Source: Nostoc linckia z4 (GTDB lineage Bacteria > Cyanobacteriota > Cyanobacteriia > Cyanobacteriales > Nostocaceae). From it: DNA of 64,000 bases. Within the stretch, counting starts at the first letter, position 1. Each line of letters begins with the position of its first letter. Positions 1 to 10,100 of this stretch are shown in pieces. The notes under the pieces were generated by a model that did no database searches, was not told where the DNA came from, and saw nothing but the letters and a program-made list of their open reading frames with translations. The stretch spans positions 4,135 through 68,134 of the forward strand of contig NZ_LAHA01000003.1 in assembly GCF_002608075.1 (NCBI RefSeq). Reading direction: 5' to 3'. The position numbers were made by a program, and so were the translations under genes.

Positions 1-64
1 CCTTTCCTTCCCCTTTCCCCTTTCCCCTTTCCCCTTTAAAGAAACTATATTTTGAAGATTAATA
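1..64. repeat. CCCCTTT low-complexity tract
   Basis: The window opens in a pyrimidine-rich run made of repeated CCCCTTT-like units up to about position 38, followed by AT-rich sequence up to the stop codon of the first gene. It resembles the short tandem heptamer repeats seen elsewhere in this window. No coding signal. Confidence 0.6.
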
Positions 65-574
65 CTACACTCCATCAAAAGCTGGTGGATAAACAACCTT
101 CCCCTTATACCTTTCTTGATAACTTTGCAGTGGTTTAACCATAAAGAATTCTTCTGGTACTGGAAAGGGAGATTCAATTCCATAAAGCACAGAAGTCTGA
201 AAGCCAAAGCGGGTATAAAATTCTGGATGACCTAGTACAATTACTATGGCTTCTTTTTTTGTTTCTGCTATTTCTAAGCCTGCTTTGATTAATGCACTAC
301 CAATTCCTTGTCTTTGAAACTCCGGACGAATTGCTAAAGGTGCTAAACCAAGTACTTGTAATGTTTGTTCCTTCGCCAGGTCAATATAGCTAAATAAGAT
401 GTGACCGACTACCATACCTTCAATTTCAGCAACTAGCGAAAGTTCTGGAATATAACGGTCAGAATGACGTATTCGTTCCACCAATTTGGCTTCGTTATCT
501 TGACCAAAAGCTAAAGTATTCACCTGGGCTATTGCTGGGTAGTCTGTCAAAGTTTCAGGACGGATATTTATCAT
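65..574 (-). CDS. GNAT family N-acetyltransferase
   Basis: A 169-residue protein with the GNAT fold signature. The acetyl-CoA-binding motif A is visible as RPEFQRQGIGSALI (about residues 82-95), matching the R/Q-x-x-G-x-G/A loop, and it is preceded by the typical beta-strand V-L-G-L-A-P-L-A. The segment GHPEFYTRFGF near residue 115 is characteristic of the YhbS-like subgroup. It should transfer an acetyl group from acetyl-CoA to a small molecule or a protein amine in the cytoplasm; the substrate cannot be told from sequence. The length is normal for the family. It stands alone, with no gene to its left in the window and a repeat-rich gap to its right. Confidence 0.88.
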   Translation of the reverse strand: MINIRPETLTDYPAIAQVNTLAFGQDNEAKLVERIRHSDRYIPELSLVAEIEGMVVGHILFSYIDLAKEQTLQVLGLAPLAIRPEFQRQGIGSALIKAGLEIAETKKEAIVIVLGHPEFYTRFGFQTSVLYGIESPFPVPEEFFMVKPLQSYQERYKGKVVYPPAFDGV

Positions 575-994
575 TTTAAAATCAATTCCATAAAAATCTA
601 GTTTGCTCGATATTCTAACGGAATCTCTGTTTTTTCTAAATATGGCTCGATATTACACTTCTTGCTTTCATTGCTTTTTGCACTTTTGTGGTCAAAGGGA
701 AAAGGTGAGCCAGCGCGGTCTTGGGGGTTTCCCCCATGAGCGACTGGCGAACCCCGAAGGGGTTAATGGTTCGACAAGCTCACCAACCGGGGAAAGGGAA
801 AATAGCAAACCTTTCCCCTTCCCCTTTTCCCGAATTTTGCAAGAAGTTTATTGTAGAAGCTAAATTCACGATAAAGTGCTTGTGCTTCTTTTGCATAAGG
901 CGATTTAATGCACAATTTTAGCCTTACCACGCCACTAGAATAATTGTATTTTTACTCAGGTAATTAAAAAAGATATAAATGCACCGATCGCACT
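575..994. other. Intergenic region with dispersed repeats
   Basis: A 420-bp gap. Positions 705-800 hold inverted motifs such as GGGGGTTTCCCCC and GAACCCCGAAGGGGTT, a type of dispersed palindromic repeat common in Nostocales. Positions 791-831 hold purine/pyrimidine-rich CCTTTCCCC units. Positions 927-940 carry a short motif (CACGCCACTAG) that recurs near 6935 and partly near 52325. Open frames here consist of repeat sequence and are not credible genes. Confidence 0.5.
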
Positions 995-1504
995 TTATTC
1001 TTTTGGCTGTAAACCTAATTCACAAATTGTTTTTGCTTCATCAACAGAGTAACTTTTACCTAAATCTATTTGTGGTTCTTTGCACCAGCCCTGTCTAAAC
1101 CACTCATAGAGAACGGTTTCGGTCGAAGTCCCTGAGATAAATTGCTGGGTTTGTTTTTTAGATGGCCCTTCGGTGTTGGGACTACATTTTTTGCTTCTCC
1201 ATCCGTTACCTTCTAGCCATGTTGTCTCACTCGCACCCAAATCAATTAAGTAACGTCCATTCAATTCTGATACTGATTTAGCCACATATTTTTGAGTAAT
1301 TAAACGTTGAACGCACTCAGCTAAACTAGTTTTTTGGCATTCAGCTAAAGCCGCATCTGCTGAGATACCTAAATTAGTATATTCTTTGATGCATTGCAGA
1401 TATGCTGCTTCTTGCGCTTGAACCACTGTTTCACCAAAGGGAATACTAGTAAAGAATGCTATGACTGTGGTAGTTATGAGTAATTTGTGCAACTTATTCA
1501 TCAT
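995..1504 (-). CDS. Small secreted protein of unknown function
   Basis: I do not recognise this family. The 169-residue protein starts with a clear Sec-type signal peptide: K5/K8, a hydrophobic core LLITTTVIAFFTSI, and a probable cleavage after A-Q near residue 31 (VVQAQ). The mature part has six cysteines (in LQCIK, AECQK, AECVQ, KKCSP, WCKEP, TICEL), suggesting disulfide bonds in the periplasm or outside the cell. Repeated AECxxxS/A motifs around residues 54-64 hint at a short internal duplication. It is divergent from the TPR-CHAT gene at 1735, with a 230-bp AT-rich gap that probably carries both promoters. Confidence 0.7.
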   Translation of the reverse strand: MMNKLHKLLITTTVIAFFTSIPFGETVVQAQEAAYLQCIKEYTNLGISADAALAECQKTSLAECVQRLITQKYVAKSVSELNGRYLIDLGASETTWLEGNGWRSKKCSPNTEGPSKKQTQQFISGTSTETVLYEWFRQGWCKEPQIDLGKSYSVDEAKTICELGLQPKE

Positions 1505-1734
1505 GATTTACTAGAAAGTAATTTAGCCTCTTATATATTTACTTGATAAATCAAATCTGAGAAATACATAATGATGTTTGGAAAATTGCAGAAAACTACA
1601 TAGTTAACATACGTTAATTTTGCTATGAATGATTTCTTACGTAAATATTTTTAGAATTAGTTGACAAATATGCAATTTATCTGATTTTATTTTTAATAAA
1701 TCTACTTGTTATTCCTATTCATCTGTGCACTATC

Positions 1735-4428
1735 GTGAATAAAATATTTTCTAAATCAACTACTCATTATTGGTTAACAATTTTATTTTTTGTCAGTTTC
1801 ACTTTTTGTGTATGGTTAAATAATGTGCAATTAATCATTCCACAAGTGAGTATGGGCAACTTAGTCCAAGCTCAAGCCATTGATGCTGATAAATTAGTTA
1901 ACAGAGGAGTTGAAAGTTATAAAACAGGAAACTTTCAGGCTGCAATTCAATCTTGGGAAGCAGCTTTAAAGCTATACGAACAACAGAAAAACTATAATCA
2001 TGTCACTGTTGTGAGTGAAAATTTAGCACGAACTTATCAACAATTGGGTGAAAATGAGCAAGCCCTGAATTATTGGGATAAAGTTAATAATTACTATCGC
2101 TCTCAACAAAACTGGCTAAAAGTAGGGCGGGTATTAACAGAGATAGCCCAAGTTTACAGTAATGTTGGGCAAACAGCCAAAGCTATTAATTTTTTATGTG
2201 GTGCTTCTGATATAAAAAATATTGAAAACTTAACTTGTCAGCAAGGTAGTGCATTACAGATAGCTACACAACAACAAGATAAAGTCGGAGAAATTGCAGC
2301 ATTAGGAAGTCTGGGTGAAACTTATCGGCTTCGAGGGAATTATGATGTAGCAATTCAATATCTGGAAGCTGCTAAAAAAAGTGATAATCAAACATATAAT
2401 TTTGCCATCCTTAATAGTTTAGGTAATGCTCGCGCCAGCCGTGCCCAACTTTGGAATTTACGTGCGAAATCTGCTCAACAACAAAGTGTTTCGAGAGCAA
2501 CTGAATTCCAACAAAACGCCAACAATGATTATCAACAAGCCCTGGAATATTTTCAAGCAAGCCTCAAAGAAGCTCGTCAACAAGATAATAAATCTGGGGA
2601 AATGCGAAGTCTACTCAATCAAATTCAGCTTTTTTATCGCTCGAAAACAATTAGCTTAATACCCCAGAATGAATTTGAGGTAAATATCCAAGCAGCTTTA
2701 GGACTATTGGATAAATTACCTGATTCTGTGAATAAAGTATATAGCGCCATCGATTTAGCAAATTTACCCGGTGTTGATGAAGAATTAAGTTCGCCATTTA
2801 CTCAATGTTTAACAAAATCAAAATTACCAAATGCCCAAGCCAAGGAATTATTTAACCAAGCTATCAAAATTTCTCAAAGGCTGGAAGACTACCGTTCTGA
2901 ATCTTATGCTTTGGGAGCGTTTGGTCATTTTTATGAGTGTCAAGAAAAAAATTATAAATTAGCTTGGGAATTTACTAATAAAGCAATTTTGTTAGCAGAT
3001 CAAAAATTAAAGGCTAAAGATAGCTTATATTTATGGGAATGGCAAGCCGGGAGAATTTTAAAAGCAGAAAATCAAGATACTAAGGCACTTCCTTTTTATC
3101 AACGCGCATACAATATTCTAGAACAATTACGCAGTGACATTCTCATTGCCGACCGGGATTTTCAATTCGATTTTCGGGATATCATTGAGCCTGTGTATCG
3201 TCAGCTAGCACAACTTCAATTAGAATTTGCTTCTACAAATATTACTAGTAATAAAGAACTGAATAAACCAGAATTTAATTCTGCCTTAACTACAATAAAT
3301 TCTCTCAGGTTAGCAGAAATTCAAAATTACTTTGGGAATGATTGTATCTTAACCGCCATCGAAAACAGAAATATCGCCGAAATTGTAGAAGAGGATTCTG
3401 CTTTTATTAGTTCGATAGTCCTCAAAGATAAGACAGGAATTATCTTAAGTTTACCTAATCAAGAAACGCATTTAGAATGGATAGATAAAAGCCGGGAAAC
3501 TCTTAGTCAAAACATTAAAAACTTCTACGATGGGTTAATTAGAGGAAAGCGAGATATTATTTATAATACCAAAGATGCTGAAAACCTTTATGAATTAATT
3601 ATTCGTCCCTTGGAAAAATATTTAGAAGCTCAAAAAATTCAAACTTTAGTATTTATCCAAGATAGCTTTTTACGTAATGTACCGATGGCTGCACTTTATG
3701 ACAAAATAGGCAAGAAATATTTGATTGAAAAATATGCGATCGCCACTACACCAAGCTTACAATTAACCTCCACACAAAAAGTTAATTTCAAATCAACTAA
3801 AGCCTTAGTTTTAGCTGTCAGCAAAGAAATACAAATTGATGATGTATTGTTTGAACCATTAATAAATGTTCCTTTAGAAACTAAAAGCATCCAAGAACAA
3901 TTTCCCAATACTAAAAAATTAGAAAATCAAGATTTTACAATTAGTAATTTAAAAAAAGAAATCCAAAACACAGCCTATCCAATTATTCACGTTGCAACCC
4001 ACGCACAATTCGGCACAATTCCCGAAGATACATTCCTGGTCACAGGAAATAATGACAAACTCACAATTAATCAACTAGAAACTTTACTGCGTGAAACTAA
4101 TAATAATTCTAACTTAGTTGAATTATTAGCACTCACCGCTTGTCAAACAGCAGTTGGTGACGATAGGTCAACCCTAGGGTTAGCAGGTGTAGCATTACAA
4201 GCTGGTGCTAAAAGTGCAATGGCTTCATTATGGTCTGTGGGGGATGAGTCTACAGCCAATTTAGTTGCAGAGTTTTATAATCAATTACGTCAACCAAAAA
4301 TCACTAAAGCACAAGCTTTACAACTTGCTCAATTGAAACTGATTAATGCAAAAACAACTGAAATTGACATCCAATATAATCACCCCTATTATTGGGCACC
4401 ATTTATTATTATTGGAAATTGGCTGTAA
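1735..4428 (+). CDS. TPR repeat protein with C-terminal CHAT (caspase-like) peptidase domain
   Basis: An 897-residue protein starting at GTG. Residues about 14-45 form a hydrophobic segment with a VQAQA cleavage-like site, so the protein is probably exported or membrane-anchored. Tetratricopeptide-type helices fill about 50-480 (for example GNFQAAIQSWEAALKLY and ENEQALNYWDKV). The C-terminal third is a CHAT domain, the clan CD peptidase fold of caspases and separase: the catalytic His lies in IIHVATHAQFG (H752/H756, H756 by position) and the Cys in LLALTACQTAVGD (C803). The ending YYWAPFIIIGNW is also typical of CHAT proteins. Known of the family: some CHAT proteins are proteases activated by partners. 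In cyanobacteria they often sit near haemagglutinin, DUF928 and CHASE2 genes, as here. Substrate and trigger are unknown. Confidence 0.88.
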   Translation: MNKIFSKSTTHYWLTILFFVSFTFCVWLNNVQLIIPQVSMGNLVQAQAIDADKLVNRGVESYKTGNFQAAIQSWEAALKLYEQQKNYNHVTVVSENLARTYQQLGENEQALNYWDKVNNYYRSQQNWLKVGRVLTEIAQVYSNVGQTAKAINFLCGASDIKNIENLTCQQGSALQIATQQQDKVGEIAALGSLGETYRLRGNYDVAIQYLEAAKKSDNQTYNFAILNSLGNARASRAQLWNLRAKSAQQQSVSRATEFQQNANNDYQQALEYFQASLKEARQQDNKSGEMRSLLNQIQLFYRSKTISLIPQNEFEVNIQAALGLLDKLPDSVNKVYSAIDLANLPGVDEELSSPFTQCLTKSKLPNAQAKELFNQAIKISQRLEDYRSESYALGAFGHFYECQEKNYKLAWEFTNKAILLADQKLKAKDSLYLWEWQAGRILKAENQDTKALPFYQRAYNILEQLRSDILIADRDFQFDFRDIIEPVYRQLAQLQLEFASTNITSNKELNKPEFNSALTTINSLRLAEIQNYFGNDCILTAIENRNIAEIVEEDSAFISSIVLKDKTGIILSLPNQETHLEWIDKSRETLSQNIKNFYDGLIRGKRDIIYNTKDAENLYELIIRPLEKYLEAQKIQTLVFIQDSFLRNVPMAALYDKIGKKYLIEKYAIATTPSLQLTSTQKVNFKSTKALVLAVSKEIQIDDVLFEPLINVPLETKSIQEQFPNTKKLENQDFTISNLKKEIQNTAYPIIHVATHAQFGTIPEDTFLVTGNNDKLTINQLETLLRETNNNSNLVELLALTACQTAVGDDRSTLGLAGVALQAGAKSAMASLWSVGDESTANLVAEFYNQLRQPKITKAQALQLAQLKLINAKTTEIDIQYNHPYYWAPFIIIGNWL

Positions 4429-4527
4429 AGAATTATTGTTTAGACTGACATGGAGACACGGGGACGCGGGGACGCGGAGAGATTTTAATAATAAGTGATT
4501 AGGCGGACATGATATGATATTATTTCT

Positions 4528-5652
4528 CTAAATAATTGTATCTTCCTTACCAGCTGCAAATTTAGCAAAACGCTCTGCTAAGGGTGGTACAATGACGAGG
4601 GGATTGCTAAATCCAGAAAACACATGAATGTTTTCAAATCCAGGAATAGCACCCATAAAAGGAATTTGATTGTTACTAAATGCCACTAAGCAATGATGCC
4701 AAGTTCCTGGTAAATTCCCCAAAGCTGGTAAAATTTCCGCCACACTTTCTCGTAACCATTGTTCGCTAGCCTGTGAATTGACCTCAGCATTAGGATCTGT
4801 GAGTACACGGCTAATTTGACCCAAACGCAAGCTACCATCTTGAAACTGAATTGCACCAGCATCTAATATTGCTGGTATTGGTTCATTACCTGGTTCATTC
4901 CACAATTGCTCAAATTCCGTGGATTGGCTTTCTAAGTAATATCGTTGCACATTTGCGGGCATAACTAAGGTGCGTAACCTGACATCAACTGGTGCAGTTT
5001 CAATGATTTCTGCGTGGGTAAAATATATCTTAAAGGAAATACCAGCTGATTTTAGTAGCTGGCGGCTAAGTCCACCCGCACAGATGGCGATATTTGCGCT
5101 GTGGTAAGTTGCGTTAGTTGTTTGTACGCCATTTTCCAATATTTGCAATACTTTATTAACTTGTACTTCACCTCCACCACGCAAAAAAGCTTGAATGTAG
5201 GCTTGTGCGGTTTTTTGTGGATGAATATGACCGTGTTTAACAGTTAAAGCCCCAGATATGGCCTGTTGATTTAGCAGTGGTTCCAATTCACCAGCTGCTT
5301 TTGGGGTGAGTAAACGCGGTACAACAGCACAATTACTATATAATTTAGCGATCGCCTCAGCATTGCTACCTGCTGAAATCGTTAGTAATAAATCTAATTC
5401 CCGAAATTCAATATCAGCGTCTAACTCTTGAGGTAGGATATGGTAGCGAGCGATCGCATCTTCACACAATTGCTGAGTTAATGGTGTATTACCCGCCCAA
5501 TAAGCAAGCCCACCATAACTATAGCGAGTTGCATTCTGTGGTATTTGATATTCTTCCAGCAAAAGTACGCCAAAGCCTGCTTTCCTTAACTCATAAGCCA
5601 GCGTAGCACCCGTAATCCCACCACCAACCACAATCCAATCGTAAGTTTTCAT
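4528..5652 (-). CDS. FAD-dependent amine/amino-acid oxidase family oxidoreductase
   Basis: A 374-residue DAO-family protein. The N-terminus YDWIVVGGGITGATLAYEL is a Rossmann dinucleotide-binding motif (GxGxxG as GGGITG), followed by the acidic strand end LLLEE that binds the FAD ribose. The later stretch ANIAICAGGLS is the second conserved DAO motif, and HVFSGFSNPLVIVPPLAE near the C-terminus fits the last FAD contact. Length and order match glycine oxidase, D-amino-acid oxidase or sarcosine oxidase relatives; the substrate is unknown. The 2-oxoglutarate oxygenase gene lies 241 bp upstream on the same strand, with repeats in between, so co-transcription is possible but not shown. Confidence 0.85.
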   Translation of the reverse strand: MKTYDWIVVGGGITGATLAYELRKAGFGVLLLEEYQIPQNATRYSYGGLAYWAGNTPLTQQLCEDAIARYHILPQELDADIEFRELDLLLTISAGSNAEAIAKLYSNCAVVPRLLTPKAAGELEPLLNQQAISGALTVKHGHIHPQKTAQAYIQAFLRGGGEVQVNKVLQILENGVQTTNATYHSANIAICAGGLSRQLLKSAGISFKIYFTHAEIIETAPVDVRLRTLVMPANVQRYYLESQSTEFEQLWNEPGNEPIPAILDAGAIQFQDGSLRLGQISRVLTDPNAEVNSQASEQWLRESVAEILPALGNLPGTWHHCLVAFSNNQIPFMGAIPGFENIHVFSGFSNPLVIVPPLAERFAKFAAGKEDTII

Positions 5653-5669
5653 AATAAGAGCAAAGAATT

Positions 5670-5893
5670 CAGAATTCAGAATTCAGAATTCAGAATTTAG
5701 GAATCAGTGTGTCAACAATAGCATGACCAAATTATATAGCATTAAGAAACCCAAAACCCTTGTAGAGACGTAGCAATGCTACGTCTCTACATTAATTTTC
5801 AGCAAATGTCTGTAGATTTGCTGCTATGTTTGCTGTTTATTTATTCGCCACTCGGACTGCAATTTATTCTGAATTCTGACTCTTGAATTCTAT
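5670..5893. repeat. Inverted AATTCAGAATTC clusters around a palindrome
   Basis: Copies of GAATTCA on the plus strand (5669-5700) are mirrored by TTCTGAATTCTGACTC at 5868-5892. Between them sits a near-perfect palindrome at 5761-5791 (arms TGTAGAGACGTAGC / GCTACGTCTCTACA). The same palindrome family recurs at 23095, 28781, 30480, 41460, 42982, 52249 and 55077. Confidence 0.7.
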
Positions 5894-6778
5894 TTAATAT
5901 GTTGCTTGTAACCGTTGTAAAAGATATTCTCCCGCAAGGATGGGAGGATAAATAGATGAGTTTTCTTTTTGGCAACTTTCCAAACAAGCAATTTCTACAT
6001 CATCATTAGGATGGCAGAAAAAAGCAATAGAATAGCGAGACTGGTTTACCCTGTCGTCCTTGGGAATCATTACCCGGTGCTTAGTCGAACAAAATACATT
6101 ATTTGTCCACCTCTGCATTAAATCGCCAGTATTCACTATCACAGTATCAGGTATTGCAGCCGCACCAATCCATTCTCCTGTGGTTGTTTGTACTTCCAAG
6201 CCGCCGATACGATCTTGGAAAAGTAAAGTAATACTGCCATAATCGGAATGTTCCCCTGCACGTACTTGTGCGGGTTTGGGTGGTGTTTGCAATGGGGGAT
6301 AATGGAGAAAACGCAAGGTATGATTGTGTTGGCTGTGTCTGGTGGTAAAAAAATCTTCTGGTAATTCCAACGCCAAAGCAAATGTTTGCAACACCGTGTT
6401 AGCCAATTGTGTGCAACTGTCATAAAAAGCCACAACACAAGCATCCACACCCACAGCACCTTGTTTGCTGACATTAAACGCTTCTTTTAAATCACCTGGT
6501 TTATTCGGGTCAAGACGTTCTCTCTCTACAGCAACATAGCCTGTATTATTAAATTCATCACTCCAAGCTTGCTTTTGTTTAACTTCTAAAGGTAAATTAA
6601 AAAAAGATTTACTGTAAATGAATACTTGCTCGATTAAATCTTTTGATATTTCTGAATTTTGCAAGTACATAAAACCGATTTCATGACAAGCCTGATAAAT
6701 TTGTTTAACAACACCTTGCCTAGTTGTTGCATTGCCATTAGTGAAAGCAGACAAATCAATTACTGGAATTGTAACCAT
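5894..6778 (-). CDS. 2-oxoglutarate/Fe(II)-dependent dioxygenase, isopenicillin-N-synthase-like
   Basis: A 294-residue enzyme of the 2OG-Fe(II) oxygenase superfamily. The N-terminal DIOX_N segment is recognisable as IPVIDLS plus the helix QIYQACHEIGFMYLQN. The double-stranded beta-helix core supplies the metal triad H177-x-D179 (GEHSDYGS) and H234 (STKHRVMIP), and R248-x-S250 (SRYSIAFF) binds 2-oxoglutarate. All catalytic residues are present and the length is normal. It should oxidise a small molecule with release of CO2 and succinate; the substrate is not deducible. It is upstream of and co-directional with the FAD oxidoreductase, so the two could act in one small oxidative pathway, which is only an inference. 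Confidence 0.9.
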   Translation of the reverse strand: MVTIPVIDLSAFTNGNATTRQGVVKQIYQACHEIGFMYLQNSEISKDLIEQVFIYSKSFFNLPLEVKQKQAWSDEFNNTGYVAVERERLDPNKPGDLKEAFNVSKQGAVGVDACVVAFYDSCTQLANTVLQTFALALELPEDFFTTRHSQHNHTLRFLHYPPLQTPPKPAQVRAGEHSDYGSITLLFQDRIGGLEVQTTTGEWIGAAAIPDTVIVNTGDLMQRWTNNVFCSTKHRVMIPKDDRVNQSRYSIAFFCHPNDDVEIACLESCQKENSSIYPPILAGEYLLQRLQATY

Positions 6779-7119
6779 TGATAATTCAAGATATTGTGTA
6801 AATAATTAACAATTTATAGCCTGGTGGCAAGGCTATAATGTTGCAATTATTTTTATTGTAGGGTGGGCATTTTACAGGGCAGGCTAGAAGCCCATCCCAC
6901 AAAAGGAAAGCTAATGTAAAATTTGAGTTTTGCCACGCCACTAGGGTGCGTTAGGCTATAATCGTAACCCACTACTATACCTAAGATTTATTTTATAAAA
7001 GCTATTGGATTAAGTTGCTGAATTTTAACAAAATTAAAACAGTATATTTACATATTAATCGAAACAAGCTACTATTTGTAGGTCTTTAATTACACCATTA
7101 AAAGCAGTTATCTAGAATT
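6779..7119. other. Intergenic region with a GTGGGATGGGC-type palindrome
   Basis: A 341-bp AT-rich gap between divergent genes. Positions 6858-6900 form an imperfect inverted repeat with arms GTAGGGTGGGC and GCCCATCCCAC around a 21-nt centre. The rest, 6960-7119, is AT-rich and probably carries the promoter of the haemagglutinin gene; no convincing Shine-Dalgarno precedes its GTG start. Confidence 0.45.
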
Positions 7120-10100
7120 GTGACTAATCAATATTATTCAAAATTGCATCTGCCATTTGGGCTAATGCTGAGTTTTGCTTTGACAACAAATATCAGCGCC
7201 TCTGCTCAAGTGACACCGGATGAAACCTTGGGAACACAAGTTATAGATATAGGCCGCAACTCTTTTATTTTCAATGGTACAACTGTTGGTAACACAAATT
7301 TGTTTCATAGTTTTAGCAGCTTCAGTATTCCTAATGGAGGTGCTGCAATTTTTTTCAACGATTCCAGCATTATTAATATCTTGGCACGGGTAACAGGTGG
7401 ACTACCTTCTAATATTCAGGGAGTGATTAACACTCAAGGTACTGCTAATTTATTTTTGCTTAACCCCAACGGCATTATATTTGGAGAAAATGCTCGATTA
7501 AATGTTGGCGGTTCCTTTGTTGCTACCACAGCTAATGCAATTCAGTTTCCTGGTGGGGCTGAATTTTCTTTAACTTCACCAGTTACACCCAATAACGAAT
7601 TACTCAGTATTAATCCCACAGCATTTTTATTTAATCAAATTGCTAATCAAGGAGCAAATTCTATTGAAAATTATTCTACTTTCTTATTAGTTCCTGACAA
7701 TAAAAGCTTAATTTTACTTGGCGGTAACGTTACACCTACTCCTGAATCTACTGGACAAATCCTAATGGATGCAGGAAGAATTGGTGCATTCGGTGGCCGG
7801 GTTGAAATCGGCGGTTTAAATGCACCTGGAAGTGTAGGAATTAATGTTAATGGCGATAATTTGAGCTTAAGTTTTCCTCAGGACATAGCAAGAACAGATA
7901 TTACATTAATAAATAATGCCGCCGCTGTTGCCTTTGGTGGAGGTGGCGGTGATGTTGTAGTTAATGCCAATAATCTGAGTTTAGTGAATTCTAGTTCTTT
8001 AAATGCAGGTATACTTCCTAATCAAGGCAATCCTGACACGAAATCAGGTGATATTTCCATCAATGCTACTGGAATTGTAACAGTTGCCCAAGGAAGTAAT
8101 TTGGGAAATATTTCATCAGGAATTGGTAATAGTGGAGATATCAATATTGTTGCTCAATCATTGCAATTGATTAATGGTAGTACAATCAATGCAAGTGCTA
8201 CACAAGGTAACTCAGGAACTATTAATATTGAAGTTGATAATACAGTTTTTTTATCTGGAATTAATGATGAGTTTGTGAATAGTTCTATTTTGGCTGGCGG
8301 TATTAATATTCAAGCCCAAAATCTTTTACTTGCTGATAATGCTGTAATCAGTACTACAAATTTCTTAACTAACACTTCTGGAGATATTAACATTACAACT
8401 ACCGATTCGATTAATTTAAATAATTTTTCCAGCATTTTTACAGCCAATCTTGGAGGAAATAAAGCGGGTAATTTATCAATTACTACTAATGATTTAAACC
8501 TTGAGAATAACTCTCAAATATCATCCGGTGCTTTTGGTAGATTTGGCAGTGGGAATGGTGGCAATATCAATATTACTGCTCGTAACATTAGCATAGATAA
8601 TTCTGATATTTCTGCAAGTGCCTTCTCTTTTCCAGAAGTTATTTCTAATGTAGGTAATGGTGGCAATATCAAGATTGTAACAGAAAGAATTACTCTCACA
8701 AATTTGGGAGCTATTGCTTCTAACTCTGGCGCACCAGAACCAGGAGAAACAATTGGTTTTGGGGGAGATATTAATATTACGGCTACTGATTTGATAGAGA
8801 TAGATACAAAAGGTGCAAAGGATAGAATAACTGGAATTAATACAAGAACTTTGAGTAGTAGTTCTGCTGGTAATATAACCTTGAACACCAAAAATTTGAT
8901 TGTTAGGGATGGCGGTATTATCACAACAGAAGCTGCCAATAACTTAGGAGGAGATGCTGGTAATATTATTATCAATGCTTCAGATTCTATAGAGTTAATT
9001 AGTTCAAATATTAATTCCCCTAGCGCAATCTTCACAGGAGTTGAAGCTTTTGATAATGATGTCATTGCTGTCGGTGATGGCGGCAAATTAACAATTAACA
9101 CTAAATTTTTACAACTAACCAATGCGTTTATTTCATCTGGTACTTTCGGTAAAGGTAATGCAGGTAATATCTCTATATTCAGTAACGAGCAAGTAATAGT
9201 TGATAATGGTGTTATCAATAGCCGAGTAGGTTCTCGTGGAGTCGGCGATGCTGGAGAGATTAATATTCAAACTCAAAGACTCACTTTAGTTAATGGCGGT
9301 GCAATTGATAGTGCAATTTTTCGAGCAGTGGGAGATTTACCAGGGGGACAAGGTAGGGGTGGAAATATTCGCATCAACGCTACAAATGCAGTGAGTATTT
9401 CAGGAACTGATGCAAATGGAATTAGTAGTTCAATATCAACAGAAACACAAACTGGAGCATTTGGTCAGGGAGGAGATATCATCATTAATACAGATGATTT
9501 TCGGATAACAGATAAAGGTATAATATCATCAATTACACAAAATTCTAGCAATGCAGGTAATGTAACTGTTAATGCCCGTGTGGCTGAAATATTAAATGGT
9601 GGATTTGTGGTTACAGGAACTGATGGTAGTGGTAAAGCAGGTGATATCACTATTAATGCTAGGGATAAAATTACCATTGCTACTAACACAAATTTAGATC
9701 GTTCCACTGGTTTATTTGCAGGTACTATTTCTCGCGGTGATGGTGGGACGATATCTTTATTCACAACTGACTTTAATTTATCTGCAATTAACTCAAATTT
9801 TCCTACTCCTGTCACTATTTCTACACTTAGTCAAGGAGAAGGAATCGCAGGTAATATTAATATTATTGCCACAAATAATTATGCTGCAAATAATGGTTTA
9901 GTGACTGCCAGATCCGAACAATCAGGCGGTGGCAATATTAATATTAGCTCCAAAAATATTCGCTTGCGGAATAATAGTGATATTCGCACTGATTTATCAA
10001 CAGGTCAACGTAGTGGTGGTAATATTTTCCTCAGTGCTGATACTATTATTGCCTTAGAAGATAGCGATATTCTCGCTTTTGCATCAGAAGGTCAAGGTGG

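Noticed and set aside
603..921. Two plus-strand frames of 86 and 66 residues
   Set aside because: They are built from dispersed palindromic repeats (GGGGGTTTCCCCC and GAACCCCGAAGGGG) and have no ribosome site.
8514..9218. 234-residue minus-strand frame inside TpsA copy 1
   Set aside because: Antisense shadow of a repetitive beta-helix gene; Pro/Ile-rich low-complexity translation mirrors the Gly/Asn repeats. The same applies to minus-strand frames at 9465-9815 and 13879-15837.
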